DNA from: an uncultured Pleurocapsa sp.
GTDB lineage: Bacteria > Cyanobacteriota > Cyanobacteriia > Cyanobacteriales > Xenococcaceae
Assembly (NCBI GenBank): GCA_937884735.1
Contig: CAKZYI010000753.1
Span: forward strand, 1-15,697
Direction: 5' to 3'
Length of the DNA stretch: 15,697 bases
In this document: piece after piece, positions 7,894-15,652 of the stretch
Layout: every line of letters starts with the position of its first letter
Position numbering within the stretch: the stretch's first letter is position 1
Notes under the pieces: generated by a model
The model's database searches: none
What the model was told of the DNA's origin: nothing
The model's input: the letters and a program-made list of their open reading frames with translations, nothing else
Made by a program: the position numbers and the translations under genes

Positions 7894-8457
7894 ATGAATA
7901 ACGTATTTGCTGCTAAATTACTACAAAACCTAAACAACAAAAAAGGCGAAAAAGGTTTCACATTAATCGAATTATTAGTTGTTGTAATTATCATCGGTGT
8001 GCTAGCTGCTGTGGCTCTACCTAACTTATTAGGTCAAGTTGGAAAAGCTCGCGAGTCTGAAGCTAAAACTGCTTTGGGTGCATTGAATCGTTCTCAACAA
8101 GCTTATCGTTTGGAATCTGCAACTTTCTTTAATCCCACGGCTTCTGTTGCTGCTGATGCATGGACAGAAACTGAAAATGCTCTAGGAGTTGTTCCTGGTC
8201 GCGATTTCTATACTTTTGCTACTACTTCTGGTGATGCGACGTCTACCACCTTTACTGCAAATGGTGACGATCCAGATAACTCTGGGGTTAGAGATTTTGC
8301 TTCTGGCGCTAGCTATAATTCGGGAAGATTTGATTCTATTTTATGTATTGCTACAGCTAAAGATACATCTGCGGCTGCTTCAACCGTAGGTTCGGCTGCT
8401 GCTTATGATACAAGTACCAGTGCTATGACCTGTTCTACTGGTAATTCCATCGGCTAA
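7894..8457 (+). CDS. Type IV pilin-like protein (PilA type), first of a pair
   Basis: A prepilin of 187 residues. A 21-residue basic leader ends in EKG, followed by FTLIELLVVVIIIGVLAAVA, the hydrophobic N-terminal helix with Glu5 of the mature protein. Cleavage after Gly21 by prepilin peptidase is expected, with assembly at the inner membrane. The LLGQVGKARESEAK stretch is typical of cyanobacterial PilA. The C-terminal half is rich in Ala, Ser and Thr, and Cys in LCIATA and MTCSTGN could form the D-loop disulfide. I use the ATG at 7894, preceded by GAAGGA (7881-7886) at good spacing; the frame is open to a TTG at 7879, which overlaps that site. A strong terminator follows. It could be a major pilin or a minor pseudopilin; the sequence alone does not decide. 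Confidence 0.92.
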   Translation: MNNVFAAKLLQNLNNKKGEKGFTLIELLVVVIIIGVLAAVALPNLLGQVGKARESEAKTALGALNRSQQAYRLESATFFNPTASVAADAWTETENALGVVPGRDFYTFATTSGDATSTTFTANGDDPDNSGVRDFASGASYNSGRFDSILCIATAKDTSAAASTVGSAAAYDTSTSAMTCSTGNSIG

Positions 8458-8486
8458 TTTATTTAGCTATTTATATATTTATAGTC

Positions 8487-8532
8487 AGCCAGGAATACTA
8501 CTTCATAAAGTAATTTTCCTGGCTATTTTTTT
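8487..8532 (+). terminator. Intrinsic terminator between the two pilin genes
   Basis: AGCCAGGAA (8487-8495) pairs with TTCCTGGCT (8516-8524), followed by A and seven T residues. The loop holds a smaller ACTT/AAGT helix. It lies 30 bp after the first pilin stop, so most transcripts of that gene probably end here and the second pilin gets readthrough or its own promoter. Confidence 0.85.
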
Positions 8533-8557
8533 AAAAGTTAATATTAAAGAAAAAGCG

Positions 8558-9067
8558 ATGAAAAAGCAATTAAATAAAATATTAATCATAAATTTATTGA
8601 GCAAAAATAAGGGATTTACTTTGATTGAGCTATTGGTTGTAGTTATCATTGTTGGTGTATTATCCGCTGTTGCTTTGCCAAATTATGTAGCGCAAATTGG
8701 CAAAGCTAGAGAGACTGAAGCAAAGACTGGTTTGGGAGCAATTGCTCACTCTCAACAAGCTTATCATTTTGAAACTCAATCATTTTACAGCGACAGCAAT
8801 TTACAAGAATTAGGAGTAAATTCCGTGGGGCAATATTACTCTTACACTGCAGACAATACAGCCAACGGAAGTAAAGCAATCCATACTGCCTACGCAACAG
8901 ATCCCGATAATTCGGGCGCAAGAGATTTTTCTATAGGAGTTTACTACAGTGTGCCCAACTACAGCCAAACGCTATGCATTGCATCAAGCGTAGATGAAAA
9001 TGGAACAACTTCCAGTGTAATTGCTCAAACAGATGGTTCTTGCAGTGGTGGAAATTCTATTCATTAG
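8558..9067 (+). CDS. Type IV pilin-like protein, second of a pair
   Basis: A prepilin of 169 residues. The leader MKKQLNKILIINLLSKNKG (19 residues) ends at Gly, followed by FTLIELLVVVIIVGVLSAVA with the conserved Glu5. It is a paralogue of the preceding pilin: both share ALPN, GKARE(S/T)EAKT, SQQAY, DPDNSG(V/A)RDF, LCIA and a GNSI C-terminus. The globular parts otherwise differ strongly, so this is an old tandem duplication rather than a recent one. Two Cys (TLCIAS and GSCSGG) suggest the usual C-terminal disulfide loop. The ribosome site is only a weak purine run (AAAGAAAAAG). It is followed after 37 bp by an anchored protein of unknown function, likely co-transcribed. Confidence 0.92.
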   Translation: MKKQLNKILIINLLSKNKGFTLIELLVVVIIVGVLSAVALPNYVAQIGKARETEAKTGLGAIAHSQQAYHFETQSFYSDSNLQELGVNSVGQYYSYTADNTANGSKAIHTAYATDPDNSGARDFSIGVYYSVPNYSQTLCIASSVDENGTTSSVIAQTDGSCSGGNSIH

Positions 9068-9104
9068 TTATGTTGTTTAGATTAGTATTTATTTAGCAGT
9101 TAAA

Positions 9105-9887
9105 ATGAAATTAAAAGCAGTAAAATTAGTTTTAAATATATCGATAACTCTTGGTTTAACTGCTGGTATCATATCGTTACAGAAACCACAGGTAAACACA
9201 TCGAAAAAAGCCAATCAACAAGAATCTAATCGGCAAGAATTAAAAGAAAAAACTACAGCAAGTTTTCTGGCAAAAACTCCTAATTTCGGTTATGGAAATT
9301 TAATAGCTGACTGGGCATTTTTAAGGTTTTTAGTTTACTTTGGCGATAGCGATGTGCGACAAAATACTGGCTATAGTGCTACTACAAATTATTTCAAAAC
9401 AATAGTTAAAAACGATCCTCGCTTCGTCAAAGCCTATTTTTATATGTCTCCAGCTACTTCTATATTTGCAGGAAATCCACAACAAAGTACCGCACTAATT
9501 GAAGAAGGATTATCATCTATTATGCCTCAATCTCATCCTGACTCTTATTTTTTATGGGTATACAAAGCCATAGACGAACTGTTGTTTTTTGGAGATGATG
9601 CTGCTGCTAAAGCATCTTACGATAATGGCATTGAATGGGCAAGCTACTACGATGACAATCGCAGCAAAGCAGTTGCTGCTCGCATGAAAGCAATGTCAAA
9701 GTTTTTAGCTGATAATCCTGACAGTGTTGAGGCACAAATAGGTTCCTGGTTTCAATTATTGACCAATGCTAAAGATGATGTGACTCGCCAGAGAGCCATC
9801 GATAATATTGAAAGGCTTGGTGGCAAGATTAAATTTACTCCTAATGGTGTTTCTGTTACCGTTCCAGAAGAACACCGCCGTACATAA
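9105..9887 (+). CDS. Membrane-anchored protein of unknown function, pilin-linked
   Basis: I do not recognise a named family, though its LIADWAFLRFLVYFGD and TGYSATTNYF segments feel like a conserved cyanobacterial protein. It has 260 residues. Residues 5-25 form a hydrophobic segment after a basic start (MKLKAVK), so it is an N-terminal anchor or uncleaved signal. A polar Gln/Lys/Asn-rich linker follows to about residue 50. The remainder is mostly helical with TPR-like periodicity (KNDPRFVKAYFYMS; AAAKASYDNGIEWASYY), ending in a basic tail, EEHRRT. No catalytic motif is visible. The 37-bp gap from the second pilin suggests one transcript, so a role in pilus assembly or export of that pilin is a reasonable guess from context only. 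Confidence 0.75.
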   Translation: MKLKAVKLVLNISITLGLTAGIISLQKPQVNTSKKANQQESNRQELKEKTTASFLAKTPNFGYGNLIADWAFLRFLVYFGDSDVRQNTGYSATTNYFKTIVKNDPRFVKAYFYMSPATSIFAGNPQQSTALIEEGLSSIMPQSHPDSYFLWVYKAIDELLFFGDDAAAKASYDNGIEWASYYDDNRSKAVAARMKAMSKFLADNPDSVEAQIGSWFQLLTNAKDDVTRQRAIDNIERLGGKIKFTPNGVSVTVPEEHRRT

Positions 9888-9929
9888 TAATTCCAAACCT
9901 TAAGCGATTAGTATTGAAAAGCTCTTAAT

Positions 9930-10502
9930 TTAAACATCTTCTGCAGTAAAAATCTGTTTGGGAGTTAAATTAATTTCCGCAAAAGCAGGAGAAACTAATT
10001 CTTGTTCGGATGTAAAAACAGTTTCCTCATATAAACCCTCATCCAAAACCAAAACTGTAACCTGCTGCTGCATCGGATCGACAATCCAATATTCATTAAT
10101 ACCTATCGCTGCATATTCCGATCGCTTGTAGCGGTAATCTCTTTTGATTGATTCAGGGCTGATTACCTCCACTACCAACAAAGGGGGCGTAGACAAAACT
10201 CCTGATTCATCCAGCGAACTCATGACTGGTTCTTTTTCTACTACATACACATCCGCAATACGAGATTTGCGCCATCCTGTTCTTATTCCTCCTTCTCGCA
10301 TTGCTAGCCAGGGTAACTGAAGACGGTTTATTTCTGCCTTAAAAGCATCTCGAATAAAATCACAAATTAAGATATGGCGAAAAGTTGGAGGATTCATTAA
10401 TTCTAGTTTGCCGTCTACTAATTCATAGCGGTTATCTGGATCTAGCTCGTGCTGTAGATATTCTTCAAAGGAATATAGGTTTTTTGAAGTTGTAGTAGTC
10501 AT
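9930..10502 (-). CDS. Uma2 family (DUF820) endonuclease-like protein
   Basis: A 190-residue Uma2 protein with the restriction-endonuclease-like PD-(D/E)xK fold. These proteins occur in large numbers in cyanobacterial genomes; their cellular role is unknown. Motifs are YSFEEYLQHE and YELVDGKLELMNPPT near the N-terminus, then the catalytic set: Asp84 in RIADVYVV, Glu112 in LLVVEVISPES and Lys126 in YRYKRSEY, followed by the GINEYWIVDP strand (138 onward). All key residues are intact and the length is normal. There is no clear Shine-Dalgarno site. It converges with the pilin cluster across a 42-bp gap and is not close enough to the next Uma2 gene (244 bp away) to assume an operon. Confidence 0.93.
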   Translation of the reverse strand: MTTTTSKNLYSFEEYLQHELDPDNRYELVDGKLELMNPPTFRHILICDFIRDAFKAEINRLQLPWLAMREGGIRTGWRKSRIADVYVVEKEPVMSSLDESGVLSTPPLLVVEVISPESIKRDYRYKRSEYAAIGINEYWIVDPMQQQVTVLVLDEGLYEETVFTSEQELVSPAFAEINLTPKQIFTAEDV

Positions 10503-10623
10503 CAGAAATTAATCACATAAATGCTGCGAGTTAAATATATTTCCATTTTAAATGCGATCGCTTTTCTCCACCTTCAACAAAAATAAAGTGATCGTAAAGC
10601 AGTTTATTAATCTTTCATTTTAG

Positions 10624-10650
10624 CTCCCCAAAATTTCGGGTTAGGGGTGC
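10624..10650. repeat. Possible decayed right end of the double-hairpin repeat
   Basis: TCCCCAAAATTTCGGGTTAGGGGTGC resembles the right end of the 4621-5590 repeats (TCCCCCC...GGGGGGCTAGGGGGGC) with a shortened hairpin. It has no left partner nearby. Alternatively it is a chance GC-rich hairpin that might end transcription of the upstream gene. Low confidence. Confidence 0.35.
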
Positions 10651-10660
10651 TTAAGCAAAC

Positions 10661-10785
10661 TTACCAATCATCATCTTTTTTCTGTCTTTCTAACAGAGAA
10701 ATAGCAAGAGCGATCGCTTTTTTCACTCCCTCTTCACTCTCTTTTTCTAAAGCAGCCTGTAATGAATTAATTGAATTGCGATCGC
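10661..10785 (-). pseudogene. Duplicated 3' fragment of the HEAT-repeat gene
   Basis: These 125 bases align without gaps to the last 125 bases of the HEAT gene (11482-11606), with about 16 differences by my hand count (roughly 87% identity). Read in the HEAT frame it still encodes the C-terminal end, from DRNSI through ALEKESEEGV and KAIALAISLLERQ to DDDW and a stop. The similarity begins precisely at a HIP1 octamer (10778-10785, matching 11599-11606) and extends only 2 bp beyond the stop. It has no start of its own and overlaps the 3' end of the adjacent Uma2 gene, which reads through it in another frame. It is a remnant of a tandem duplication or of a lost second copy. Confidence 0.88.
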
Positions 10786-11376
10786 GCTTAAAAACAAGCT
10801 GTTGAATATTTCATCCAACTCTACAACTAGCCCAGGCATAAGATCTTCACCTAATAAACTAATTGGAGAATTAAGAATCTCAACGTCTTTTCCCTGACGA
10901 TAAATTTCGACTCTGGTTTCATCGGGATAGATTAACCAACCCAATTTGACTCCACATTCTAGATATTCTTGCATCTTTCGTTGCGTATCGAGCAGGCGAT
11001 CATTTGGAGACAATAATTCCAACGCGAAATCGGGTGCTATGGGTGCAAATCCTCTTTTTTGTTTTTGAGTTAATTCATTCCAGCGAGTGATTTCAATCCA
11101 GCTAACATCAGGAGAACGTTTGGCACCGGTTGGTAGAGCAAAACCAGTCGAAGAATCAAACACAACTCCTAGTTTATTCTGACGATTCCAGTACCATATT
11201 TGTCCAAATAAATTACCATTCTGTCTTCCACTCTCACTACCTGTTGGTGACATTACGATTAATTCTCTCTGGCTCGTCATCTCGAATTTTATATCTTGAT
11301 TTTGAGCGCATAACTGCTCGAACTGTTGATCGGTGATTGGATTAGTTAAGGCTCTAATGTCTATAGTTTCAATCAT
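10747..11376 (-). CDS. Uma2 family protein with a chimeric C-terminus
   Basis: A 209-residue Uma2 (DUF820) protein, only distantly similar to the neighbour at 9930. The fold motifs are present: FEMTSQRELIVMSPTGSESG (31-50), Asp90 in RSPDVSW, Glu120 in FALELLSPND, Lys134 in TQRKMQEY, GWLIYP, and the closing VVELDEIF (184-191). The catalytic triad is intact. Homologues normally end near that last strand. Here the frame runs on through FNSLFLS into residues 198-209 (AIAIQLIHYRLL), which are encoded by the duplicated HEAT fragment read out of its original frame. The HIP1 octamer marks the switch. The native stop was therefore probably lost, and the tail should lie outside the nuclease core. It lies 105 bp downstream of the HEAT gene on the same strand. 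Confidence 0.9.
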   Translation of the reverse strand: MIETIDIRALTNPITDQQFEQLCAQNQDIKFEMTSQRELIVMSPTGSESGRQNGNLFGQIWYWNRQNKLGVVFDSSTGFALPTGAKRSPDVSWIEITRWNELTQKQKRGFAPIAPDFALELLSPNDRLLDTQRKMQEYLECGVKLGWLIYPDETRVEIYRQGKDVEILNSPISLLGEDLMPGLVVELDEIFNSLFLSAIAIQLIHYRLL

Positions 11377-11481
11377 TTGTCATGCTCAAATGTAGAGAAT
11401 GGGAAATCGAGTAGTTTGATTATATTTTACTCTATTTTTTTATAGCGATCGCCAAACGGTAATTTGATAGTTTATTTTTAC

Positions 11482-12384
11482 TTACCAATCATCTTCTTCT
11501 GTCTGTCTTTCTAACAGAGAAATAGCCAAGGCGATCGCTTTTTCAACTCCTTCTTCACTCTCTTTTTCTAAAGCAATCTGTAACGGTTCAATAGAATTGC
11601 GATCGCCTATTTTCATTAGGGATAATGCTGCTGACTTGCGGGTTTCTCCTTCTGAATGATTAAGTAATTCCGTCAAAACAGGAATCGCTGGCTCATATTT
11701 TAGATTTCCTAACACTGCTGCTGCTTCACTACGAACATTTGCTGCACTGTCGTTTAAGGATTCAACCAATAAATTCAACGCCTTGGTATCTTCTCGATTT
11801 TCTTCTGCAACTTTTGCGATCGCACCTACTACTGCTGCACGAACTTCGGGGGAGTCGGAGTTGTAGACTGCATAGAGTTGTTCTTTGGCTTTTGAGCCGA
11901 TAAATGCCAACGCCCAAGCAGCATGTCCTTTATTACTTTCTGTCGAGTCAGCCGAAGCTAATATGTCCAGCAAAGGGATATCTGAAGCTTCCCCTATACG
12001 AGCCAGTGCGCCAATAGCAGAAGCCTGCACTACTGTATCTTTATCGTTGAGCAGTGCATAGATCAAATGAGGTACAGCTTGGGGATCTTCAATCAGCGTG
12101 AGGGTTTTTCCTGCTGCACGTCTTACTACTACATTAGGATGATTTAACAAAGCATCAATTAACTGTTCAACCGCAGGTTGTTTGATTACTTTTCCCAAAG
12201 TTTCGGCATAATATAATCTGACTAAACCTCTGGTATCTCCCAGACATTCAATCATTTGCTGAATTAGATTTTGGTCATGGCGATCCAAAGTTTCTTGAGC
12301 AATTTGGCTGTTTATGCTGGCTCTTAGTTCGTCTGCTTCGTCGTGAGAAAAAGCTGGAAGGGGGCTATTGCGAGTCATGTTCAT
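11482..12384 (-). CDS. HEAT-repeat protein, phycobilisome lyase / NblB-like
   Basis: A 300-residue protein made almost wholly of HEAT/PBS-lyase repeats of about 31 residues, with cores such as VRLYYAETLGKV, VVVRRAAGKTLTLI, VVQASAIGALARIGE, HAAWALAFIGS, EVRAAVVGAIAKV, NVRSEAAAVLGNL and TRKSAALSLMKIGD. This family includes bilin lyases (CpcE type) and NblB, which acts on phycobilisomes during nutrient stress. The overall pattern reminds me of NblB-like proteins, but I cannot separate that from other HEAT scaffolds, so no symbol is given. It starts 2 bp after the stop of a small helical protein, so the two are almost certainly co-transcribed and translationally coupled. A second Met lies two codons in. 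Its 3' end is duplicated at 10661-10785. Confidence 0.85.
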   Translation of the reverse strand: MNMTRNSPLPAFSHDEADELRASINSQIAQETLDRHDQNLIQQMIECLGDTRGLVRLYYAETLGKVIKQPAVEQLIDALLNHPNVVVRRAAGKTLTLIEDPQAVPHLIYALLNDKDTVVQASAIGALARIGEASDIPLLDILASADSTESNKGHAAWALAFIGSKAKEQLYAVYNSDSPEVRAAVVGAIAKVAEENREDTKALNLLVESLNDSAANVRSEAAAVLGNLKYEPAIPVLTELLNHSEGETRKSAALSLMKIGDRNSIEPLQIALEKESEEGVEKAIALAISLLERQTEEDDW

Positions 12385-12386
12385 GA

Positions 12387-12605
12387 TTAATTATCAGCAG
12401 TCAAATTAGCCTGTTGTTCGCGTATTCTGGCTAACCTGGCATCAATTTCTGCAAGCTGTGGCTCTAATTTTGCCATGGTTGCTTTTTTAGAAAGTTTGGC
12501 TTTTTTAGCAGCTTCCATTGTTTCATCAACCAAGCGATCGCGATATTTTTCAAACTCAACAATTAGTTCTGCTAATTCTTCTTTTGTTGCGGGAGTGTCT
12601 GCCAT
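12387..12605 (-). CDS. Small helical protein of unknown function
   Basis: Seventy-two residues, very rich in Ala, Glu, Lys and Leu, with heptad-like spacing in ELAELIVEFEKYRDRLVDET and LEPQLAEIDARLARIREQ, so probably a helical hairpin or coiled coil. No Cys, membrane segment or catalytic motif. The start ATG at 12605 follows a purine-rich AAGAAGAAAG at suitable spacing, and the stop lies 2 bp before the HEAT gene. The tight coupling suggests a partner or regulator of the HEAT protein. I do not recognise the family. Confidence 0.8.
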   Translation of the reverse strand: MADTPATKEELAELIVEFEKYRDRLVDETMEAAKKAKLSKKATMAKLEPQLAEIDARLARIREQQANLTADN

Positions 12606-12753
12606 ATTCTTTCTTCTTATGTATGAGTTGAGTGTTGTTATAGTTGCTTTTTATTGTGCTTTCAATTTTCTCAGATCGAGAGCCAACAGTAAACTAATAA
12701 TCATTAACTATCAATAACTGTGAATTTAAAGATTAAATACGTCTGTAATTTCA

Positions 12754-12780
12754 TTGACTTATAAAAAAACAAGCTATACT
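12754..12780 (+). promoter_or_regulatory. Candidate sigma-70-type promoter
   Basis: TTGACT (12754-12759) and TATACT (12775-12780) are good matches to -35 and -10 boxes with a 15-bp spacer (16 if the first box is read as ATTGAC), slightly short. If used for the EF-G gene the leader would be about 580 nt; otherwise it may drive a separate small RNA. Confidence 0.4.
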
Positions 12781-13285
12781 AACTTTAGTAAATAAAAGAC
12801 AGCCTCTCTCTACAGACGCAAGGAACAATGAATATCTAGATATGGCTACGTAATGAATATATAACTCAGTCAAACCCAATCGTTACTTCGCAGACAGCGC
12901 GCTAGGGAAAGACATTGTTTACCAACAAGGTGTTGTACTTCATTTAGAATCGTGGCAGTGGCTTGGGTGCCAAAAATTAGTTCAGCTTATGAGCTAGTTA
13001 AATATTTGGTGGGAAATTGAGAGAATTGCAGTGGTGTTCGGATATCAGCTATAAGCTTTAGTGATTTCAAACTATACTTCAAAATCAATATATCTTATCA
13101 TTATTTAACAATTAGCCTTATAATGGGCATCGTTGCCATCAGAAATTAGATTGGCTGCACAACACCCATTATTTAGGGGTGAAATCGAAACCCTAACGGG
13201 GTTAGATATGCACTATTTCATGACCTCATTCAATAGCACCTAAACAGCGATTACCTCTCGGTAAGCTATGCGAGCCAGTACTAGG

Positions 13286-13312
13286 AAGGTTATATAACCT
13301 TTAAGGTAACTG
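13286..13312 (+). promoter_or_regulatory. Overlapping palindromes in the EF-G leader
   Basis: AAGGTTATATAACCTT (13286-13301) is a perfect 16-bp dyad. Its right half also takes part in ACCTTTAAGGT, giving two mutually exclusive pairings. It lies about 70 nt before the start codon. It could be an operator for a dimeric regulator or a switch in the leader RNA; the sequence does not tell which. Confidence 0.35.
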
Positions 13313-13368
13313 ACAATAGGTAGGGCGCGATCGCGAGGTCATTATTAATCATAAAAATATAGACAAAA

Positions 13369-15456
13369 ATGAAAGACCTTTCTCGATATCGGAACATAGG
13401 CATCTTCGCTCATGTAGATGCAGGTAAAACAACAACCACTGAAAGAATCCTCAAGCTTACTGGAAAAAGCCACAAAATCGGTGAGGTACATGATGGAGAA
13501 GCAACCACTGACTTCATGGATCAAGAAAAAGAGCGTGGTATCACTATTCAGTCTGCTGCAACAAGCTGTTTTTGGAAAGACCATCAGTTGAATATCATCG
13601 ACACTCCTGGTCACGTAGATTTCACTATTGAAGTCTATCGTTCCTTAAAGGTGCTTGATGGTGGTGTTGGTGTGTTCTGTGGTTCGGGTGGGGTCGAGCC
13701 TCAGTCTGAAACTAACTGGCGTTATGCTAACGAATCAAAAGTAGCGCGAATCATTTACGTCAACAAGTTAGACCGTACTGGTGCAGATTTTTATAGCGTC
13801 TGCAAACAAGTTAAGGAAATTCTTGCCGCTACTCCTTTGATTATGGTGTTGCCTATTGGAATCGAAAATGATTTCGTGGGTGTTGTCGATTTATTAACTG
13901 AAAAAGCTTGGGTATGGGATGATTCTGGCTTACCAGAAAACTTTGAAATCCAAGATGTTCCCGCAGACATGGCTGATGATGTAGCGATGTATCGCGAGCA
14001 GCTTATAGAAACTGCAGTGGAACAAGATGATGAATTGATGGAGAAATATCTCGAAGGAGAAGAGCTTACCATCGATGAAATTAAAGGTTGTATTCGCAAA
14101 GGTACTCGCGAACTAGCTTTCTTCCCTACTTACTGTGGTTCTTCTTTTAAAAACAAAGGCGTACAAAATGTCTTGGATGCGGTTGTGGACTATCTACCCA
14201 ATCCAACAGAAGTCAATCCTCAGCCAGAAGTTGACTTGGATGGAAACGAGACTGGCGAATATGCCATCGTTGACCCAGAAAGACCTTTCCGTGCTTTGGC
14301 ATTCAAAATTATGGATGACCGTTATGGTGCATTGACCTTTACTCGTATCTATTCTGGTACGTTGAATAAAGGCGAATCTGTTCTAGATACTGCTACAGGT
14401 AAAACTGAGCGTGTTGGACGGATGGTAGAGATGCACGCTGACTCTCGCGAAGAGATTGATACTGCCCAAGCAGGAGATATTATTGCGATCGTTGGCTTGA
14501 AAAACATCCAAACTGGACACACTCTTTGCGATCCCAAAAACCCTGCTACTCTAGAGCCGATGGTTTTCCCAGAGCCTGTAATCTCGATCGCAGTAACTCC
14601 TTTAAATAAGGGTGCTTCTGAGAAAATGGGTACTGCTCTTAGTAAGATGGTTCAAGAAGATCCTTCTTTCTATGTTGAAACAGACTATGACAGTGGTGAA
14701 ACCATCATCAAAGGTATGGGAGAACTTCATCTTGATATTAAGGTAGATATTCTCAAGCGTACTCACGGCGTAGAAGTAGAAGTAGGTAAGCCTCAAGTAG
14801 CCTATCGCGAATCTATTACCAAGGTAATTGAAGATAGCTATACCCACAAGAAACAGTCTGGTGGTTCTGGTCAGTTTGGTAAAATAGACTATACTATTGA
14901 GCCTGGCGAACCTGGTTCTGGGTTTGAGTTTGAGTCTAAAGTTACTGGTGGTAATGTTCCTCGTGAATTTTGGCCTGCGGTAGAAAAAGGATTTGCCAAT
15001 AGCATTGAAAAAGGTGTTCTAGCTGGTTTCCCTTGTGTGGATTTGAAAGTAACCCTCAAAGATGGTTCTTATCACCCTGTAGATTCAAGTGCGATCGCTT
15101 TTGAAATTGCTGCTAAATCTGGCTATCGTCAATCGTTACCAAAAGCAGGGCCTCAAATTCTTGAGCCTATAATGAATGTAGACGTATTTACTCCTGATGA
15201 CCATATGGGAGATGTGATTGGCGATCTCAACCGTCGTCGTGGCATGATCAAGTCTCAAAATTCTACTCCTATGGGTGTCCGCATCAAAGCCGACGTACCT
15301 TTGAGTGAAATGTTTGGTTACATTGGTGATTTGCGTACTATGACTTCTGGTCGCGGTCAATTTTCTATGGAATTTGGTAACTATGCACCATGTCCTAAGA
15401 ACGTCGCTGAAGAAGTAATTGCTGAAGCTAAAGCACGTCAAGAAGCTAAAGCGTAA
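13369..15456 (+). CDS. fusA: Elongation factor G paralogue (EF-G2 type)
   Basis: A translational GTPase of 695 residues, full EF-G length. It matches the second cyanobacterial EF-G type (as recalled for Synechocystis Sll1098, beginning DLSRYRNIGIFAHVDAGK) rather than the main one encoded with the rpsL-rpsG-tuf genes. G motifs are AHVDAGKT (14-21), ERGITI (55-60), DTPGH (78-82) and NKLD (132-135). Domain II, III (GMGELHLDIK), IV (HKKQSGGSGQFGKI and GGNVPREFWPAV) and V (ILEPIMNVDVF, RGMIKSQ) follow in the usual order. Cys104 in VFCGSGG lies where the main cyanobacterial EF-G has its redox-sensitive Cys105. It stands alone, with a long leader before it and an intrinsic terminator after it, so it is probably transcribed singly. 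There is no Shine-Dalgarno site. Its exact role besides the main EF-G is not established. Confidence 0.95.
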   Translation: MKDLSRYRNIGIFAHVDAGKTTTTERILKLTGKSHKIGEVHDGEATTDFMDQEKERGITIQSAATSCFWKDHQLNIIDTPGHVDFTIEVYRSLKVLDGGVGVFCGSGGVEPQSETNWRYANESKVARIIYVNKLDRTGADFYSVCKQVKEILAATPLIMVLPIGIENDFVGVVDLLTEKAWVWDDSGLPENFEIQDVPADMADDVAMYREQLIETAVEQDDELMEKYLEGEELTIDEIKGCIRKGTRELAFFPTYCGSSFKNKGVQNVLDAVVDYLPNPTEVNPQPEVDLDGNETGEYAIVDPERPFRALAFKIMDDRYGALTFTRIYSGTLNKGESVLDTATGKTERVGRMVEMHADSREEIDTAQAGDIIAIVGLKNIQTGHTLCDPKNPATLEPMVFPEPVISIAVTPLNKGASEKMGTALSKMVQEDPSFYVETDYDSGETIIKGMGELHLDIKVDILKRTHGVEVEVGKPQVAYRESITKVIEDSYTHKKQSGGSGQFGKIDYTIEPGEPGSGFEFESKVTGGNVPREFWPAVEKGFANSIEKGVLAGFPCVDLKVTLKDGSYHPVDSSAIAFEIAAKSGYRQSLPKAGPQILEPIMNVDVFTPDDHMGDVIGDLNRRRGMIKSQNSTPMGVRIKADVPLSEMFGYIGDLRTMTSGRGQFSMEFGNYAPCPKNVAEEVIAEAKARQEAKA

Positions 15457-15510
15457 AGCAATAGATAATAGGCAGTTAATAATTACGTTAGCTGTTAATT
15501 GATAATTCTT

Positions 15511-15545
15511 TTCCGTCTGGTATTGATTGCTAGGCGGAATTTTTT
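15511..15545 (+). terminator. Intrinsic terminator after the EF-G gene
   Basis: TTCCGTCT (15511-15518) pairs with AGGCGGAA (15532-15539), one pair being G-T, and is followed by six T residues. It lies 54 bp after the stop codon and supports a monocistronic transcript. Confidence 0.8.
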
Positions 15546-15652
15546 CATATTTTTAAAATCGTTAAATTGTTGTTATCTCGTGAGGCTTTGGTATTCCCAA
15601 ATGATAATAAATTCGATTCATCAAAGTTACTTATTTGGTTTTACTGGGGGAC

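Larger units (their letters stand above)
12606..13368. other. Gene-free region and long leader of the EF-G gene
   Basis: No coding frame, tRNA or recognised riboswitch was found in 763 bp. It should hold divergent promoters, for the small helical gene (minus) and the EF-G gene (plus). Visible structures are a candidate promoter at 12754-12780; a small AACCC/GGGTT hairpin (13189-13203); a TTACC/GGTAA hairpin near 13250; overlapping palindromes at 13286-13312; and TGACCTC (13221-13227), which could pair with GAGGTCA (13335-13341) just upstream of the start codon. CGCGATCGCG precedes the gene. No Shine-Dalgarno site stands before the ATG at 13369. Confidence 0.6.

Noticed and set aside
9888..9929. 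Possible bidirectional terminator between the convergent genes
   Set aside because: Only a weak, interrupted TTAAG/CTTAA pairing with no GC-rich stem or T-run.
13120..13230. tRNA-like GGGGTGAAATCGAAACCC pattern
   Set aside because: No T-loop consensus, acceptor stem or anticodon arm could be assembled around it.
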